The notes: generated by a model from the letters alone, not told the origin. Positions 7,920 through 17,395 are shown, counted from the stretch's first letter. The stretch: 64,000 bases of DNA from Corynebacterium jeikeium (GCA_003955985.1 CP033784.1:2108001-2172000), one strand, 5' to 3'. Numbers and translations: made by a program.

Positions 7920-9655
7920 CTACTCTGCAAGCGCTTCGTCGCCTGGTGAAACCCCGCGACCTGGTTTGGCCGGTGTTGGCGGGCACCATCACGCTGCTGT
8001 CCGCGCTGAGTCTGACCGTGGTGTCGGCGTGGCTGATTACGCGTTCTTGGCAGATGCCACCGCTGATGGACATCACCTTGGCGGTGACGTCTGTGCGCGC
8101 GCTGGGTATTTCGCGAGCTGCGTTTCGATACCTCGACCGGTTGGTCTCCCACGATGTGGCGTTGCGCACCGCCGAGCGCTCGCGCGTGAAGCTATGGGAG
8201 CATTTCGTGGCCGACCGTACGCTGGCGCTGCGTGAGCGTTCCGATATTGTCACAGCGCTTGGGGCGAATATTGACGCACTTGCCGATGCCGTCGTGCGAT
8301 CAATAGTGCCCGCATTGGTGGCGCTGATGACCTCTCTCATCGCCGTCATTTTTGTGGCTCTACTCTCGCCTGCCGCTACGGTTCTCCTGGCGGTGGGACT
8401 GCTTCTGGCCGGCGGTGTTGCTCCTTACCTGACGTATCGCACCACTGCGCGCTCAAGTCAGCGTCGCGCGGCCGCGCTTCAGTCGCATGCCGCTGCCGTC
8501 GAAGCGCTGCTTTCCGACGCCGCCGGCCTGCGTATCCACGGCCAGTTGGATGAGGCAGTCTCTGCCGCGTCATCCTCCAGCAAAACGGTTGCGGCCATCG
8601 ATGACGCCGCAGGTCGAGCAAATGCCCGCGCCTCCGCACTGAGCACCGCGGCTAGCGTGTTGACCACTGTCCTGACCGTGGTCGTAGCGTCGTGGTTAGT
8701 GACGGATTCGGCCGGGGGCGCTGGAGGCGGTTTACTGCACTCCCCCGAGTGGCTGACAGTTCTGGTTCTGGTGCCGCTAGCTGCTTTTGAAGCGGTTGGT
8801 CCGCTGCCAGCTGCTGCGCAAACACTGGCGCAATCGAGGGAAGCCTTGCTGACGCTTGCGTCGAATGCGGGCGAATCAGAGGAAGCGGATGTCATGCGCT
8901 CGTCCCCAGCCCCCACAGCGCCAATTCACACGTCCACGCTCCCTCAGAACCACCTGGCAGTTCGGCCAACTCTGCAGGTTCAAGACTTGATCGTGGGCTA
9001 CCCCGACGACAACAGCTCGAATACTGCGGAAGAGCCCGCTGCCCAGCCAGCTCAACTGCCGATGCAAAACTTCGAGGTCACCTTTGGCGACTACCGGGAA
9101 ATCACGGCGCCGTCGGGAAGCGGAAAGACCACGCTGCTGAAAACAATCGCCGGACTAATCCCGCCGGTTGCGGGCACGGTGACCATCGCTGACGGAGACG
9201 GACGCGAGCTGTGGCGCAGTGCGGCAAGTGCCGGAGAACCCCACGAAAACACGGAGCAGTGCGACCTGGTGCGCTTCGTCGCCGAGGATGAGCACATCTT
9301 CGCCACGACGGTGCGGGACAACATCTCTATTGGTAACCCGCAGGTCAGCGACGATGACATTTACTCCGTGCTGGACGCCGTGGGCCTGCGCGATTGGGTC
9401 GATGCCGCACCCGACGGCCTGGACACGATTCTGGACAGCGGCGCGGACAGTCTCTCGGGTGGTCAGCGGCGCAGGCTCATTCTCACCCGTGCGCTTGTCA
9501 GCACAGCGCCAATTTTGCTTCTCGACGAGCCCACTGAACACCTCGACGAGGAGTCGAGTCACATCCTGGAAATTCTCCGCAATACCACCGACCTGCCCGG
9601 TGGGAGGGGGCGCCGAACGGTGATCGTCGTCAGGCATCCGCGGACGCAGCGCTAA
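7916..9655 (+). CDS. cydC: Heterodimeric ABC exporter CydC
   Basis: CydC (579 aa) is the partner half-transporter of CydD. The ATG overlaps the cydD stop (ATGA), which suggests translational coupling. An N-terminal six-helix membrane domain is followed by a linker rich in Ala, Ser and Pro and an ATPase domain with Walker A (APSGSGKTTLL), a complete signature (LSGGQRRRLILTRAL) and Walker B (ILLLDEPTEHLDEE). Since the CydD signature is degenerate, the intact CydC signature facing the CydD Walker A would form the one complete ATP site of the heterodimer. No terminator is obvious after the stop. Confidence 0.95.
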   Translation: MTTLQALRRLVKPRDLVWPVLAGTITLLSALSLTVVSAWLITRSWQMPPLMDITLAVTSVRALGISRAAFRYLDRLVSHDVALRTAERSRVKLWEHFVADRTLALRERSDIVTALGANIDALADAVVRSIVPALVALMTSLIAVIFVALLSPAATVLLAVGLLLAGGVAPYLTYRTTARSSQRRAAALQSHAAAVEALLSDAAGLRIHGQLDEAVSAASSSSKTVAAIDDAAGRANARASALSTAASVLTTVLTVVVASWLVTDSAGGAGGGLLHSPEWLTVLVLVPLAAFEAVGPLPAAAQTLAQSREALLTLASNAGESEEADVMRSSPAPTAPIHTSTLPQNHLAVRPTLQVQDLIVGYPDDNSSNTAEEPAAQPAQLPMQNFEVTFGDYREITAPSGSGKTTLLKTIAGLIPPVAGTVTIADGDGRELWRSAASAGEPHENTEQCDLVRFVAEDEHIFATTVRDNISIGNPQVSDDDIYSVLDAVGLRDWVDAAPDGLDTILDSGADSLSGGQRRRLILTRALVSTAPILLLDEPTEHLDEESSHILEILRNTTDLPGGRGRRTVIVVRHPRTQR

Positions 9656-9724
9656 CCGGGGCGATCCGATCTGCCAGATAAAACAGATTCGAAAACGGCA
9701 GTTCAGCGTGACACAATACTGTAC

Positions 9725-10945
9725 GTGTTAGATACCTCCACGAGTCCACTCAGTGCCGCCACACCCGCCGATGCCACGTCCGCGCACATGCACATCGGCC
9801 CCTTTGAGCTCGCCTCCCCCGTGGTACTCGCGCCGATGGCCGGTATCACCAACGTGGCATTCCGCACGCTGTGCCGCGAGCAGGAGCTGCAGCGTACAGG
9901 CACGGTCTCCGGTCTCTACGTCTGCGAGATGGTCACCGCCCGCGCATTGGTCGAACGCAATGAAAAGACCATGCACATGACCACCTTCGCGCCCGACGAG
10001 AACCCCCGCAGCCTGCAGCTCTACACCACTGACCCGAAGTGGACCTACGAGGCCGCGAAGATGATCGTCGACGAAAACCTCGCCGACCACATCGACATGA
10101 ACTTCGGTTGCCCGGTACCAAAGGTCACCCGCAAGGGCGGCGGCTCGGCGCTGCCATATAAGCGTCGCCTCTTCGGCAACATCGTCGCCGCAGCGGTCAA
10201 GGCCACGGAGGGCACGGACATCCCGGTGACCGTGAAGTTCCGCGTCGGCATCGATGACGAGCACCACACGCACCTCGACGCCGGCCGCATCGCCGCCGAG
10301 ATGGGCGCCCAGGCTGTGGCTCTGCACGCCCGCACTGCAGCGCAGCGCTACTCCGGCCACGCTGACTGGTCGCAGATCGCGCGGCTGAAGGAGCACATGG
10401 TCGACTCCGGCTTCAGCGATATCCCAGTGCTTGGCAACGGCGATATCTTCGCCTCCACCGATGCCCGCAAAATGCTCGACGAGACCGGCTGCGACGGTGT
10501 CGTCGTCGGTCGCGGCTGCCTTGGCCGCCCGTGGCTGTTCGCGCAGTTGTCCGCCGAGCTGCGTGGCGAAGAAGTGCCGCCGGCACCAACATTTGGTGAG
10601 GTCGCGGGGATTATCCGTCGTCACGCGGAACTGCTCGTGGAGCACGAGGGCGAGCGTAAGGGCTGCCGCGACCTGCGCAAGCACATTGCCTGGTACCTGC
10701 GGGGATACCCTGCCGGCAGTGAGGTGCGGAAGTCTCTTGCGCGCGTCGATTCGCTGGCAACGCTCGACGAGATTCTCGCACCGCTTTACGACGGCCCCAG
10801 CGCCCACGCCCGCCCGGAGGACGCCGACGGCGCCCGCGGCCGACAGGGGTCCCCTGCAAAGGTGGTCTTGCCGGAGGGCTGGCTGGACGACCCGGAGGAC
10901 GACACCGTGCCCGAGGGCGCGGAGATTATGCACTCCGGTGGCTAA
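9725..10945 (+). CDS. dusB: tRNA-dihydrouridine synthase (DusB type)
   Basis: This FMN enzyme reduces uridines in tRNA to dihydrouridine. The TIM-barrel core has LAPMAGITNVAFR at the first strand and DMNFGCPVPKV with the catalytic Cys129. Further blocks are ALHARTAAQRYSG, GNGDIF and GVVVGRGCLGRPWLF. The C-terminal helical domain (RKHIAWYLRGYP) binds tRNA. The start used here is GTG at 9725. An in-frame ATG at 9788 (MHIGPFELASP) would trim a low-complexity leader and is also possible. The last 50 residues are an acidic extension. Length with the leader is 406 aa, slightly above average for the family. Confidence 0.93.
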   Translation: MLDTSTSPLSAATPADATSAHMHIGPFELASPVVLAPMAGITNVAFRTLCREQELQRTGTVSGLYVCEMVTARALVERNEKTMHMTTFAPDENPRSLQLYTTDPKWTYEAAKMIVDENLADHIDMNFGCPVPKVTRKGGGSALPYKRRLFGNIVAAAVKATEGTDIPVTVKFRVGIDDEHHTHLDAGRIAAEMGAQAVALHARTAAQRYSGHADWSQIARLKEHMVDSGFSDIPVLGNGDIFASTDARKMLDETGCDGVVVGRGCLGRPWLFAQLSAELRGEEVPPAPTFGEVAGIIRRHAELLVEHEGERKGCRDLRKHIAWYLRGYPAGSEVRKSLARVDSLATLDEILAPLYDGPSAHARPEDADGARGRQGSPAKVVLPEGWLDDPEDDTVPEGAEIMHSGG

Positions 10946-11035
10946 GCTTCGGTTCTGAGCGAGTGTTTACATAACTTTACGAGGGGTAATTGGGGGCTCC
11001 CCACTAACGCGCGACGTTGTTGAGGATTGCCTACT

Positions 11036-11773
11036 ATGGAACGCATGCGCACTGTCTACCGAGAACAAATGGACAACTTGGCCCACAGCCTGATTGTGAT
11101 GTGTGACCGAGTTGGCTCCATGCACAAGCTTGCGAACAAGGCTCTCTTCGAGGCTGATTTGGTCTCGGCTGAAACAGTTCTTTCCCAGATTGATTCTCTC
11201 GAGGACCTGCGCCAGGATGCGGAGCAGCGAGCCTTCGAGCTGTTGGCCCGCGAAGCTCCTGTGGCTGGTGATCTCCGACAGATTGTCAGTGGCCTCTACA
11301 TTGTCGAGGACATCTCCCGCATGGGCGCGTTGAGTGTGCATATTGCCAACGTTGCCCGGCGTCGCCACCCGAACAAGGCACTGCCGGAGCCCGTGGAGGG
11401 GTTCTTCCGCGAGATGGCCTCCGTATCTGAGCAGATGACGCACGAAACCCGTCAGGTGCTCATCGACTACGACGTTGACCAGGCATTGGCCTTGGATAAG
11501 ACCGATGACAGCATCGATGACATTCACCAGCACCTGTTTACGCTGACCAACGACGATAATTGGCCACACTCCCCTGCGCAGACAGTGGATGTCACTCTGC
11601 TGAGCCGCTTCTACGAGCGTTACGCGGATCACGCTGTCGAGGTTGCCGCCCGGATTATTTACCTGGCCACCGGTTACAAGCGCGATGTCTACCTGGACAA
11701 GCTTGAGGACGAACGCGACCAGCGCAGCTTTAACCAACGCCTGCAGGCCTTGGAGCGTCACCTGCGGATGTAG
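11036..11773 (+). CDS. phoU: Phosphate signalling protein PhoU
   Basis: PhoU (245 aa) links the Pst transporter to its sensor kinase and keeps the phosphate response off when phosphate is plentiful. It is all helical with two PhoU repeats. In the first, DSLEDLRQDAEQRAFELLA and APVAGDLRQIVSGLYIVEDI carry the ExxxDxxR-like metal-binding pattern. The second ends with FYERYADHAVEVAARIIYL. I chose ATG 11036, which has TGAGGA nine bases upstream. MRTVYREQ at 11045 is the alternative. The pst operon lies on the opposite strand a few kilobases away, with one membrane-protein gene between. Confidence 0.93.
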   Translation: MERMRTVYREQMDNLAHSLIVMCDRVGSMHKLANKALFEADLVSAETVLSQIDSLEDLRQDAEQRAFELLAREAPVAGDLRQIVSGLYIVEDISRMGALSVHIANVARRRHPNKALPEPVEGFFREMASVSEQMTHETRQVLIDYDVDQALALDKTDDSIDDIHQHLFTLTNDDNWPHSPAQTVDVTLLSRFYERYADHAVEVAARIIYLATGYKRDVYLDKLEDERDQRSFNQRLQALERHLRM

Positions 11774-11965
11774 GTTCGTGAAGCTGCAGGCTGTTGGGAG
11801 GCTGGGCTGTAGGGCTGCTGGGCGGGGCTGGGTGTTGGGCTGAGCTGTAGAGATGTTGGGGGTGGCTGCTGGCCTGGGGCGCGGGTTTTTAGGCCGGAGT
11901 GGAGCCGTTTTTAAGCCTCACCAGGCTAAACACCTCCCCAGCCAAACACTGCCCCAGCCCGAGAA
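11774..11965 (+). other. G-rich intergenic run with quadruplex potential
   Basis: No gene is visible in 11774-12123. Bases 11796-11862 on the plus strand contain repeated GGG tracts separated by 1 to 8 bases (GGGCTGTAGGGCTGCTGGGC and onward), a pattern that can fold into a G-quadruplex. A small hairpin AGCCT/AGGCT lies near 11917-11930. Confidence 0.4.
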
Positions 11966-12030
11966 ACTGACTAGGTTTATGACACTTTACTGCGAGTAAA
12001 CGCTATTCATCTGACATAAACCTAGTCAGT
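11966..12030. repeat. Inverted repeat with 16-bp perfect arms, related to the miniature repeat
   Basis: Arms ACTGACTAGGTTTATG (11966-11981) and CATAAACCTAGTCAGT (12015-12030) enclose 33 bases. The arm word is a variant of the GTTACTGACT(A/G)CGTTTATGAC unit in copies A, B and C of the miniature element, here in head-to-head form. It sits between the convergent genes phoU and the membrane protein at 12124, so it might also serve as a two-way stop, but it has no T run. Confidence 0.6.
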
Positions 12031-12123
12031 AACTGTTTGTGCGATTACTTTTCGCGTTAGATGTCTGGAGAATGCCGATTCTTATATCGTGTCCATCCCC
12101 GCGACCCAAGAGACAGCCGCTAC

Positions 12124-12954
12124 TCAAGAGACAGCAACAAAAGACTTCTTTGACATTAAATCTGGGGTGACTGCCAGAACTCCCTGATCTGCCCCATCAA
12201 TGGGCACAACGATTACCACGTTACCTGCGATTTCGCCGTTCTCATACACCGTCTCGAGGGTGTCAAACTCGTCAGGCGCCACCGCCCAAAGCTCCGTTTC
12301 GTCCGTGGTTTGGCCACCTGCAGTTACATAATTAATACCAAGCCAGGAACTCTGCCCCTGAGGGTCATTCCCCTTGTACTTTGCAGTAACATGCACAAGT
12401 CCGTATACAAACCCCTCTGGAGCAGGGTCATTGAACTGATTTTCCGCCAGAACCTCATCGTTAGCGTTTAGATTTACGCTATCGATAGTAATGGCCCACT
12501 GCTCACTTTCGATGGTCGTTCCAATCGGCAACGGATTCTCCCGACTACTGCCCGCAGCACCAGAATCGGAAGAATCAGATTTGCTTCCATCCGGGCTAGA
12601 GGCAGTCGTATCCCGATTGAACGCATCATCCACGGCATTGCCTACCGAAGAAACAAATACAATTGGCGCAATGAGCAATCCCAACACAGAAAGAATCAGA
12701 GCGATAAGAGCTGGTTTTTTGGTAGTTGCGCGCTGAAACAGTCCGACGACCGATAAAATAAATGCAACCGGTAGCGCCACCCAACCAATAATCAAAGCCC
12801 CCGGGATACAACCGAGTAAACCAATAATCGCAACTACAAGTGCAATGTAACCGACAATTGGCTTCGGCGCTTTCTCTTCGGCGATTACTGGCCAAGATTG
12901 CTCACCCACAGGGGAAAACTGAGGATTGAACTGCGCGTTTTGCTGGTTATCCAT
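12124..12954 (-). CDS. Membrane protein with extracellular DUF4352-like domain
   Basis: A 276-aa protein with a polar Asn/Gln-rich N-terminus and two or three hydrophobic helices at about residues 30-110 (KPIVGYIALVVAIIGLLGC, ALIALILSVLGLLIAPIVFV). A Ser/Asp/Gly linker follows, then a beta-rich C-terminal domain (NPLPIGTTIESEQWAITIDS...) that resembles DUF4352 domains of Gram-positive surface proteins. The ATG at 12954 has AGGAG upstream. Its coding sequence looks less GC-rich than its neighbours. Function unknown. It lies just downstream of the pst operon on the same strand, but a strong terminator at 13149-13184 separates them. Confidence 0.75.
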   Translation of the reverse strand: MDNQQNAQFNPQFSPVGEQSWPVIAEEKAPKPIVGYIALVVAIIGLLGCIPGALIIGWVALPVAFILSVVGLFQRATTKKPALIALILSVLGLLIAPIVFVSSVGNAVDDAFNRDTTASSPDGSKSDSSDSGAAGSSRENPLPIGTTIESEQWAITIDSVNLNANDEVLAENQFNDPAPEGFVYGLVHVTAKYKGNDPQGQSSWLGINYVTAGGQTTDETELWAVAPDEFDTLETVYENGEIAGNVVIVVPIDGADQGVLAVTPDLMSKKSFVAVS

Positions 12955-13148
12955 AATTGAATAACTCCTATGTAAATATATTTACCCAGATCCCTCTACA
13001 GTTTTCCGGGGGACGCTCGATTGCGTCTTCGGAAGATTACCCCGCCCGATAACAAACAGACAATTCCGCCCCAAAACAAACATTATTTTCACCCCCGGCC
13101 CCACACCGAAACAAACAGCAATCTCATAAACTGCAACAACAATAAGAA

Positions 13149-13184
13149 CCCCGTACCTCGCGTGAAGACGCGTGAGGTACGGGG
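13149..13184 (-). terminator. Terminator of the pst operon
   Basis: Arms CCCCGTACCTC and GAGGTACGGGG, with further inner pairs, directly after the pstB stop on the minus strand, followed there by TTCTTATTGTTG. The rest of 12955-13148 is a C/A-rich spacer with no gene. Confidence 0.85.
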
Positions 13185-13220
13185 CTCTTTCTTTTGCTTA
13201 TTACGGCATACGCCAAGCGT

Positions 13221-13997
13221 TTAACCGAAGCGACCGGAGATGTAGTCCTCGGTTTCCTTCTTGTCTGGATTCTCGAAGATCTTCTTGGTCGGGCCAACCT
13301 CAACCAGGCGACCCGGCTTACCGGTTGCCTCGAGGGAGAAGAATGCGGTCTGATCGGACACACGAGCTGCCTGCTGCATGTTGTGGGTCACGATGACGAT
13401 GGTGAATTCTTCCTTCAGCTCATGAATCAGGTCCTCGATTGCCAGAGTGGAAATCGGGTCCAGTGCGGAACACGGCTCGTCCATCAGCAGAACTTCCGGC
13501 TCAACTGCAATTGCGCGTGCGATACACAGACGCTGCTGCTGACCACCAGAGAGGCCGCCACCCGGCTTGTCCAGGCGGTCCTTGACCTCATCCCAGAGGT
13601 TGGCGCCGCGCAGGGACTTCTCGGCAACCTCCTGGAGATGAGCCTTGTTCTTAACACCGGCCAACTTCAGGCCAGCCACGACGTTGTCCTCGATGGACAT
13701 GGTCGGGAACGGGTTCGGACGCTGGAACACCATACCGATGGTGTTACGAACAGAGACCGGATCGATCTTCGGGCCATAGATGTTTTCGCCGTCGAGAAGC
13801 ACCTCGCCAGTGACGTAGGCACCCGGGATGACCTCGTGCATACGGTTCAGCGAACGGAGCACGGTGGACTTACCACAGCCGGACGGGCCAATGAATGCGG
13901 TAACGGAACGCGGCGGGACGTGCAGGTCGACGTTCTGCACAGCGTGGAAATCGCCGTAGTAGATGTTGACATCGTTAAGGTCTAGGCGCTTAGCCAT
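13221..13997 (-). CDS. pstB: Phosphate ABC transporter, ATP-binding protein
   Basis: PstB (258 aa) powers high-affinity phosphate import. It has Walker A ([17 protein letters not shown]), the PstB-type Q-loop region ([19 protein letters not shown]), the signature [17 protein letters not shown], Walker B ([13 protein letters not shown]) and the switch His ([13 protein letters not shown]). It is the last gene of pstSCAB and lies 48 bases after pstA. The length is standard and nothing is missing. Confidence 0.97.
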   Translation of the reverse strand: MAKRLDLNDVNIYYGDFHAVQNVDLHVPPRSVTAFIGPSGCGKSTVLRSLNRMHEVIPGAYVTGEVLLDGENIYGPKIDPVSVRNTIGMVFQRPNPFPTMSIEDNVVAGLKLAGVKNKAHLQEVAEKSLRGANLWDEVKDRLDKPGGGLSGGQQQRLCIARAIAVEPEVLLMDEPCSALDPISTLAIEDLIHELKEEFTIVIVTHNMQQAARVSDQTAFFSLEATGKPGRLVEVGPTKKIFENPDKKETEDYISGRFG

Positions 13998-14045
13998 GGT
14001 CTTTCAAAAACCTTCCTTGAAATAGCGGACGTTAGGCGCCCAGCA

Positions 14046-14984
14046 TTAACTGCTCTTGACGGAGAACTTGGCGGATACGAAGCGCGCCAGGATATTGATG
14101 AGGGCAATGATGAGAACCAGCGTGAGCGCTGCGCCCCACATCTTGTCGAATGCCGCACCGGTATTACCGGCCTTGTACATGTCCAGCATGAACAGCGGCA
14201 GCGAGGACTGCGACTGGCCGAACGGGTTATAGGTGATGATTCGCGAGGTTGCAACCAGGATCAGCATCGGTGCGGACTCACCCATGACGCGGGCGACGGC
14301 CAGCATGACGCCGGTGACGATGCCCGACAGTGCGGTCGGGAGCACAATCTTCAAAATGGTCTTCCACTTCGGAACACCCAGAGCGTAAGAGGCTTCACGC
14401 AACTCGTGCGGAACGATGCGCAGCATTTCCTCGGTGTTGCGCACAACGATCGGCAGCATCAGCAGAACCAGCGCCAGCGAGACAGCGAAACCGGAACGGC
14501 TCATGCCGAACATGACCACCCACATCGAGTAGATGAACAGCGACGCGACGATCGACGGCACACCGGAGAGGATGTCGACCATGAAGGTGGTGACCTTGCC
14601 CAGACGGGAGTTACCTGCATACTCGACCAAGTAGATGGCGACGAAGATACCGAACGGCACGGTCATGAGAGTCGTGACCAGAGCCTGAACCAAGGTACCG
14701 ACGATTGCGTGAGCAACACCACCGGCAGACGCACCAACAGTGACACCACGCTGGGAAGCAGTCCACCACTCACCACTCAGCAGTGACGGGGTGCCTCGGA
14801 CGACAAGCTCGAAGAGAACCCACACCAGCGGGATCAGGGCAAGAGCCATGCAGCAGTAAATGAGGACCGTGGAGACGTTGTCTGCCACCTTGCGGGAACC
14901 CTTAATTTGGGTGAAAGCCGACTCCGTGGTGGGGACCATGTCTGCAGGGCCGTGAGGCGAAGAATCAGTAGTTGAACTAGTCAT
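14046..14984 (-). CDS. pstA: Phosphate ABC transporter permease
   Basis: PstA (312 aa) is one of the two membrane channel subunits of the phosphate importer. A Ser/Thr-rich cytoplasmic N-terminus is followed by six hydrophobic helices and the permease loop that contacts PstB (ELREASYALGVPKWKTILKI, the EAA motif). The C-terminus ends close to pstB. Between pstC and pstA there are 32 bases, so the two are in one transcript. Confidence 0.96.
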   Translation of the reverse strand: MTSSTTDSSPHGPADMVPTTESAFTQIKGSRKVADNVSTVLIYCCMALALIPLVWVLFELVVRGTPSLLSGEWWTASQRGVTVGASAGGVAHAIVGTLVQALVTTLMTVPFGIFVAIYLVEYAGNSRLGKVTTFMVDILSGVPSIVASLFIYSMWVVMFGMSRSGFAVSLALVLLMLPIVVRNTEEMLRIVPHELREASYALGVPKWKTILKIVLPTALSGIVTGVMLAVARVMGESAPMLILVATSRIITYNPFGQSQSSLPLFMLDMYKAGNTGAAFDKMWGAALTLVLIIALINILARFVSAKFSVKSS

Positions 14985-15016
14985 TGTTACTTCTCGTTTC
15001 TTTTCCTACGACCTTG

Positions 15017-16060
15017 CTACTTCTTCGCAATCATTCGGGCTGCGGAGTTGACCACGAAGGTCAGCAAGAACAGCACCAAACCTGCGGACATGTATGCGCC
15101 GGCCTTGAGGTTGTCATTGAACTCTGGTGCCGCATTAGCAATTGCGGTTGCGAAGGTGGTACCACCATCGAAAAGCGAGCCACGGAATGCCGAGGACGGG
15201 GAGATCACGAGGTAGAGAGCCATCGTCTCACCGAGAGCACGTCCCAGACCCAGCATCGAGCCGGAGATAAAGCCAGAACGACCGAATGGCAGAATAGCCA
15301 GCTTGACCATCTCCCAACGGGTCGCACCGAGAGCCAGCGATGCCTCAATGTGACCACGCGGGGTCTGAACAAAGACCTCACGGGTGGTAGCCGCGATAAC
15401 CGGCAGAATCATAATTGCCAGCACAACGCCACCGGTGAAGAGGTTTCGACCGGTCTCGAATGCCGGCGAGTTTGGGTACAGGGCAAACATCGGGATAAAG
15501 CCCAGTGTCTTAGCCAACCACCCGTACAGACCAGCCAAGGCCGGACCGAGAGCCATAAAGCCCCACAGACCGTAAACAATCGACGGCACTGCGGCCAGCA
15601 AATCCACGAGGTAACCCAGCGGCTTGACCATCTTCTTTGGAGCATAGGCAGTCAGGAAGATGGCAATACCCAGCGCAACCGGCATAGCCAGAATCAGCGC
15701 CAGGATGGAAACCGCGACGGTCACCAGAAACATGTTCGGAATACCGAAGTACATGGCGGAGGTATCCGCCAGGTTCCATCGTTCGGTGTAGGTGAAGAAG
15801 TTCGCTTCGTTACGGGACATTGCCGGAACTGCGCGCAGGAGCAGGAACACTGCAATTGCGATGATGGCAGCAGTCACCAATGCGGAAGATCCTACCGCCA
15901 GAATCTTGAAGATTCGGTCACCAGGACGAACAACGCCGGTCTGAATGGCTTGCTCTTCCGAGCTCTCGTCGCCGGAGGAATCCACCTGCGGTGCTGAGGA
16001 CTGCAACAGACTGCTGTCTACAGCCTCCTGCTTCCCTTCAATGGGAGTCGAGGAACTCAT
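15017..16060 (-). CDS. pstC: Phosphate ABC transporter permease
   Basis: PstC (347 aa) is the partner permease of PstA. It has a charged N-terminus of about 45 residues, six membrane helices, a periplasmic-side FTGGVVLAIMILPVIAATTR block and an EAA loop (IEASLALGATRWEMVKLAIL). It sits 237 bases downstream of pstS, and that spacer holds a large stem-loop (16108-16182). Confidence 0.96.
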   Translation of the reverse strand: MSSSTPIEGKQEAVDSSLLQSSAPQVDSSGDESSEEQAIQTGVVRPGDRIFKILAVGSSALVTAAIIAIAVFLLLRAVPAMSRNEANFFTYTERWNLADTSAMYFGIPNMFLVTVAVSILALILAMPVALGIAIFLTAYAPKKMVKPLGYLVDLLAAVPSIVYGLWGFMALGPALAGLYGWLAKTLGFIPMFALYPNSPAFETGRNLFTGGVVLAIMILPVIAATTREVFVQTPRGHIEASLALGATRWEMVKLAILPFGRSGFISGSMLGLGRALGETMALYLVISPSSAFRGSLFDGGTTFATAIANAAPEFNDNLKAGAYMSAGLVLFLLTFVVNSAARMIAKK

Positions 16061-16107
16061 GATCTCATTTCCTAAGTAGAAGTGATTTGTGCTTCAACGC
16101 ACATGAA

Positions 16108-16182
16108 GACCGATTGGCCTCAGTACCCCTCTACGAGCGGTACCCAATCAACTGAGGTGTCGATATATAAAGCCAACCGGTC
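16108..16182 (-). promoter_or_regulatory. Nested stem-loop between pstS and pstC
   Basis: Three stacked complementary pairs share one axis: GACCGATTGGC (16108-16118) with GCCAACCGGTC (16172-16182, one mismatch), CCTCAG (16118-16123) with CTGAGG (16152-16157), and GTACC (16123-16127) with GGTAC (16139-16143). There is no T run, so it is probably not a simple terminator. In transport operons such structures often stabilise the binding-protein message or limit read-through. This function is inferred. Confidence 0.55.
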
Positions 16183-16297
16183 TACGTCAGGTTTTCGGCC
16201 TACAGCTCAAATCTGCGTGGCCGGCTGAAGTGACCCTCGCGCCAACTGGGGTAACGACAGAGCTCACTCTGCTTTCACCCGCGTTGCACGCAAAGAA

Positions 16298-17395
16298 TTA
16301 CTTGATAGCGTCAACCGCTGCGGACAGCTTGTCCTTGAACTCACCTTGAACCGGGATGTAACCCAGCTCTTCGAGCTCTGGGCCCTGGCCCTCTTCCAGA
16401 ACAACCTTCAGGAAGTTCTTAACCAGGTCACGAGTCTGCTCGTCGTAACCAGCGGAGCAGACGATTTCGTAAGTGGTCAGAACCAGCGGGTAAGCGCCTT
16501 CCTCGTCCATTGCGAACAGAGCGTCGGTGTCAACAACCATGTTGTGACCCTCAGTCTTAAACGTGACGGAATCCAGAGCCTTACCGACGGTGTCGTTGTT
16601 CAGCTCAACCGGACCATGACCGAAGTCCATCTTGGCGATGCCCAGGTCCTTGTCCTCAGCGAAGCCAGCCTCGACGTAGGTGATAGCACCGTCGATGTTG
16701 GCGACCTCGTTGACAACACCAGCCGAGCCGTTAGCACCCTGGCCAGTAGCAGTCGGGAAGGACTTGGAAGCCTCGTGCTGCCACTGCTCCGGAGCAGCTG
16801 CGCTCAGGAACTTCATGAAGTTATCAGTAGTACCGGACTCCTCAGAGCGGTAGACAACCTTGATGTCCTTCTCCGGAAGATCGACACCCTCGTTGACCTC
16901 AGCGATCTTCGGGTCGTTCCACTTGGTGATCTTGCCGTCGAAGATTTCAGCAACCAGAGCCGGGGTCAGAGCGACGTCAACACCCTCGAGGTTGTAGGCA
17001 ACGGCAACCGGACCGATAACCATCGGCAGGTGCCATGCTTCATTGCCGTCGCAGCGCTTCTTAGCCTCTGCGACCTGGTCCTTGCCGTCCTTCTCCTTCA
17101 GCGGGGAGTCAGAGCCAGCGAAAGCAACGGTGCCGGCAATGAACTGAGTCTGACCGGAACCAGAGCCAGATGCGTTGTACGACAGGGTCGAGCCGGTCTC
17201 TTCAAACTTGGTGGCAAACAGATCCATGGCGCGCTGCTGCGAGGTAGCGCCCTCGCCCTGCAGCTCACCGGTGACGTCAGCCAGACCCTCAACGTTAGAA
17301 GCGCCTTCGCCGCCCTCTTCAGAGCAAGCAGCCAGGGTAAGGCTTGCAACAGCGGCCAGACCAATGACAGATGCCGCACGGTTCTTCTTCAGCAC
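16298..17395 (-). CDS. pstS: Phosphate-binding lipoprotein of the Pst transporter
   Basis: PstS (365 aa) captures phosphate outside the membrane and delivers it to PstCA. The N-terminus has a lipoprotein signal with lipobox LAAC (Cys24) after a hydrophobic run. Phosphate-site blocks include GATSQQRAMD, YNASGSGSGQTQF, FAGSDSPL, RSEESGTTDNF and VSGANGSAGV-like GANGSAGVVN. It is the first gene of pstSCAB. Its own promoter must lie in 17396-17736, where a Pho-box-like pattern is seen. Confidence 0.97.
   Translation of the reverse strand: MLKKNRAASVIGLAAVASLTLAACSEEGGEGASNVEGLADVTGELQGEGATSQQRAMDLFATKFEETGSTLSYNASGSGSGQTQFIAGTVAFAGSDSPLKEKDGKDQVAEAKKRCDGNEAWHLPMVIGPVAVAYNLEGVDVALTPALVAEIFDGKITKWNDPKIAEVNEGVDLPEKDIKVVYRSEESGTTDNFMKFLSAAAPEQWQHEASKSFPTATGQGANGSAGVVNEVANIDGAITYVEAGFAEDKDLGIAKMDFGHGPVELNNDTVGKALDSVTFKTEGHNMVVDTDALFAMDEEGAYPLVLTTYEIVCSAGYDEQTRDLVKNFLKVVLEEGQGPELEELGYIPVQGEFKDKLSAAVDAIK

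Noticed and set aside
13021..13224. Small open frame between the pst terminator and the membrane protein gene
   Set aside because: It overlaps the terminator hairpin, is made of low-complexity Asn/Pro codons, and has no ribosome binding site.
13790..13800. Further matches to the 11-bp word with CT at the variable positions (also within the cydC Walker B near 9527)
   Set aside because: These fall in ABC-protein codons such as LLDEP/LLDGE and differ from the four common variants, so they were left out of the count.
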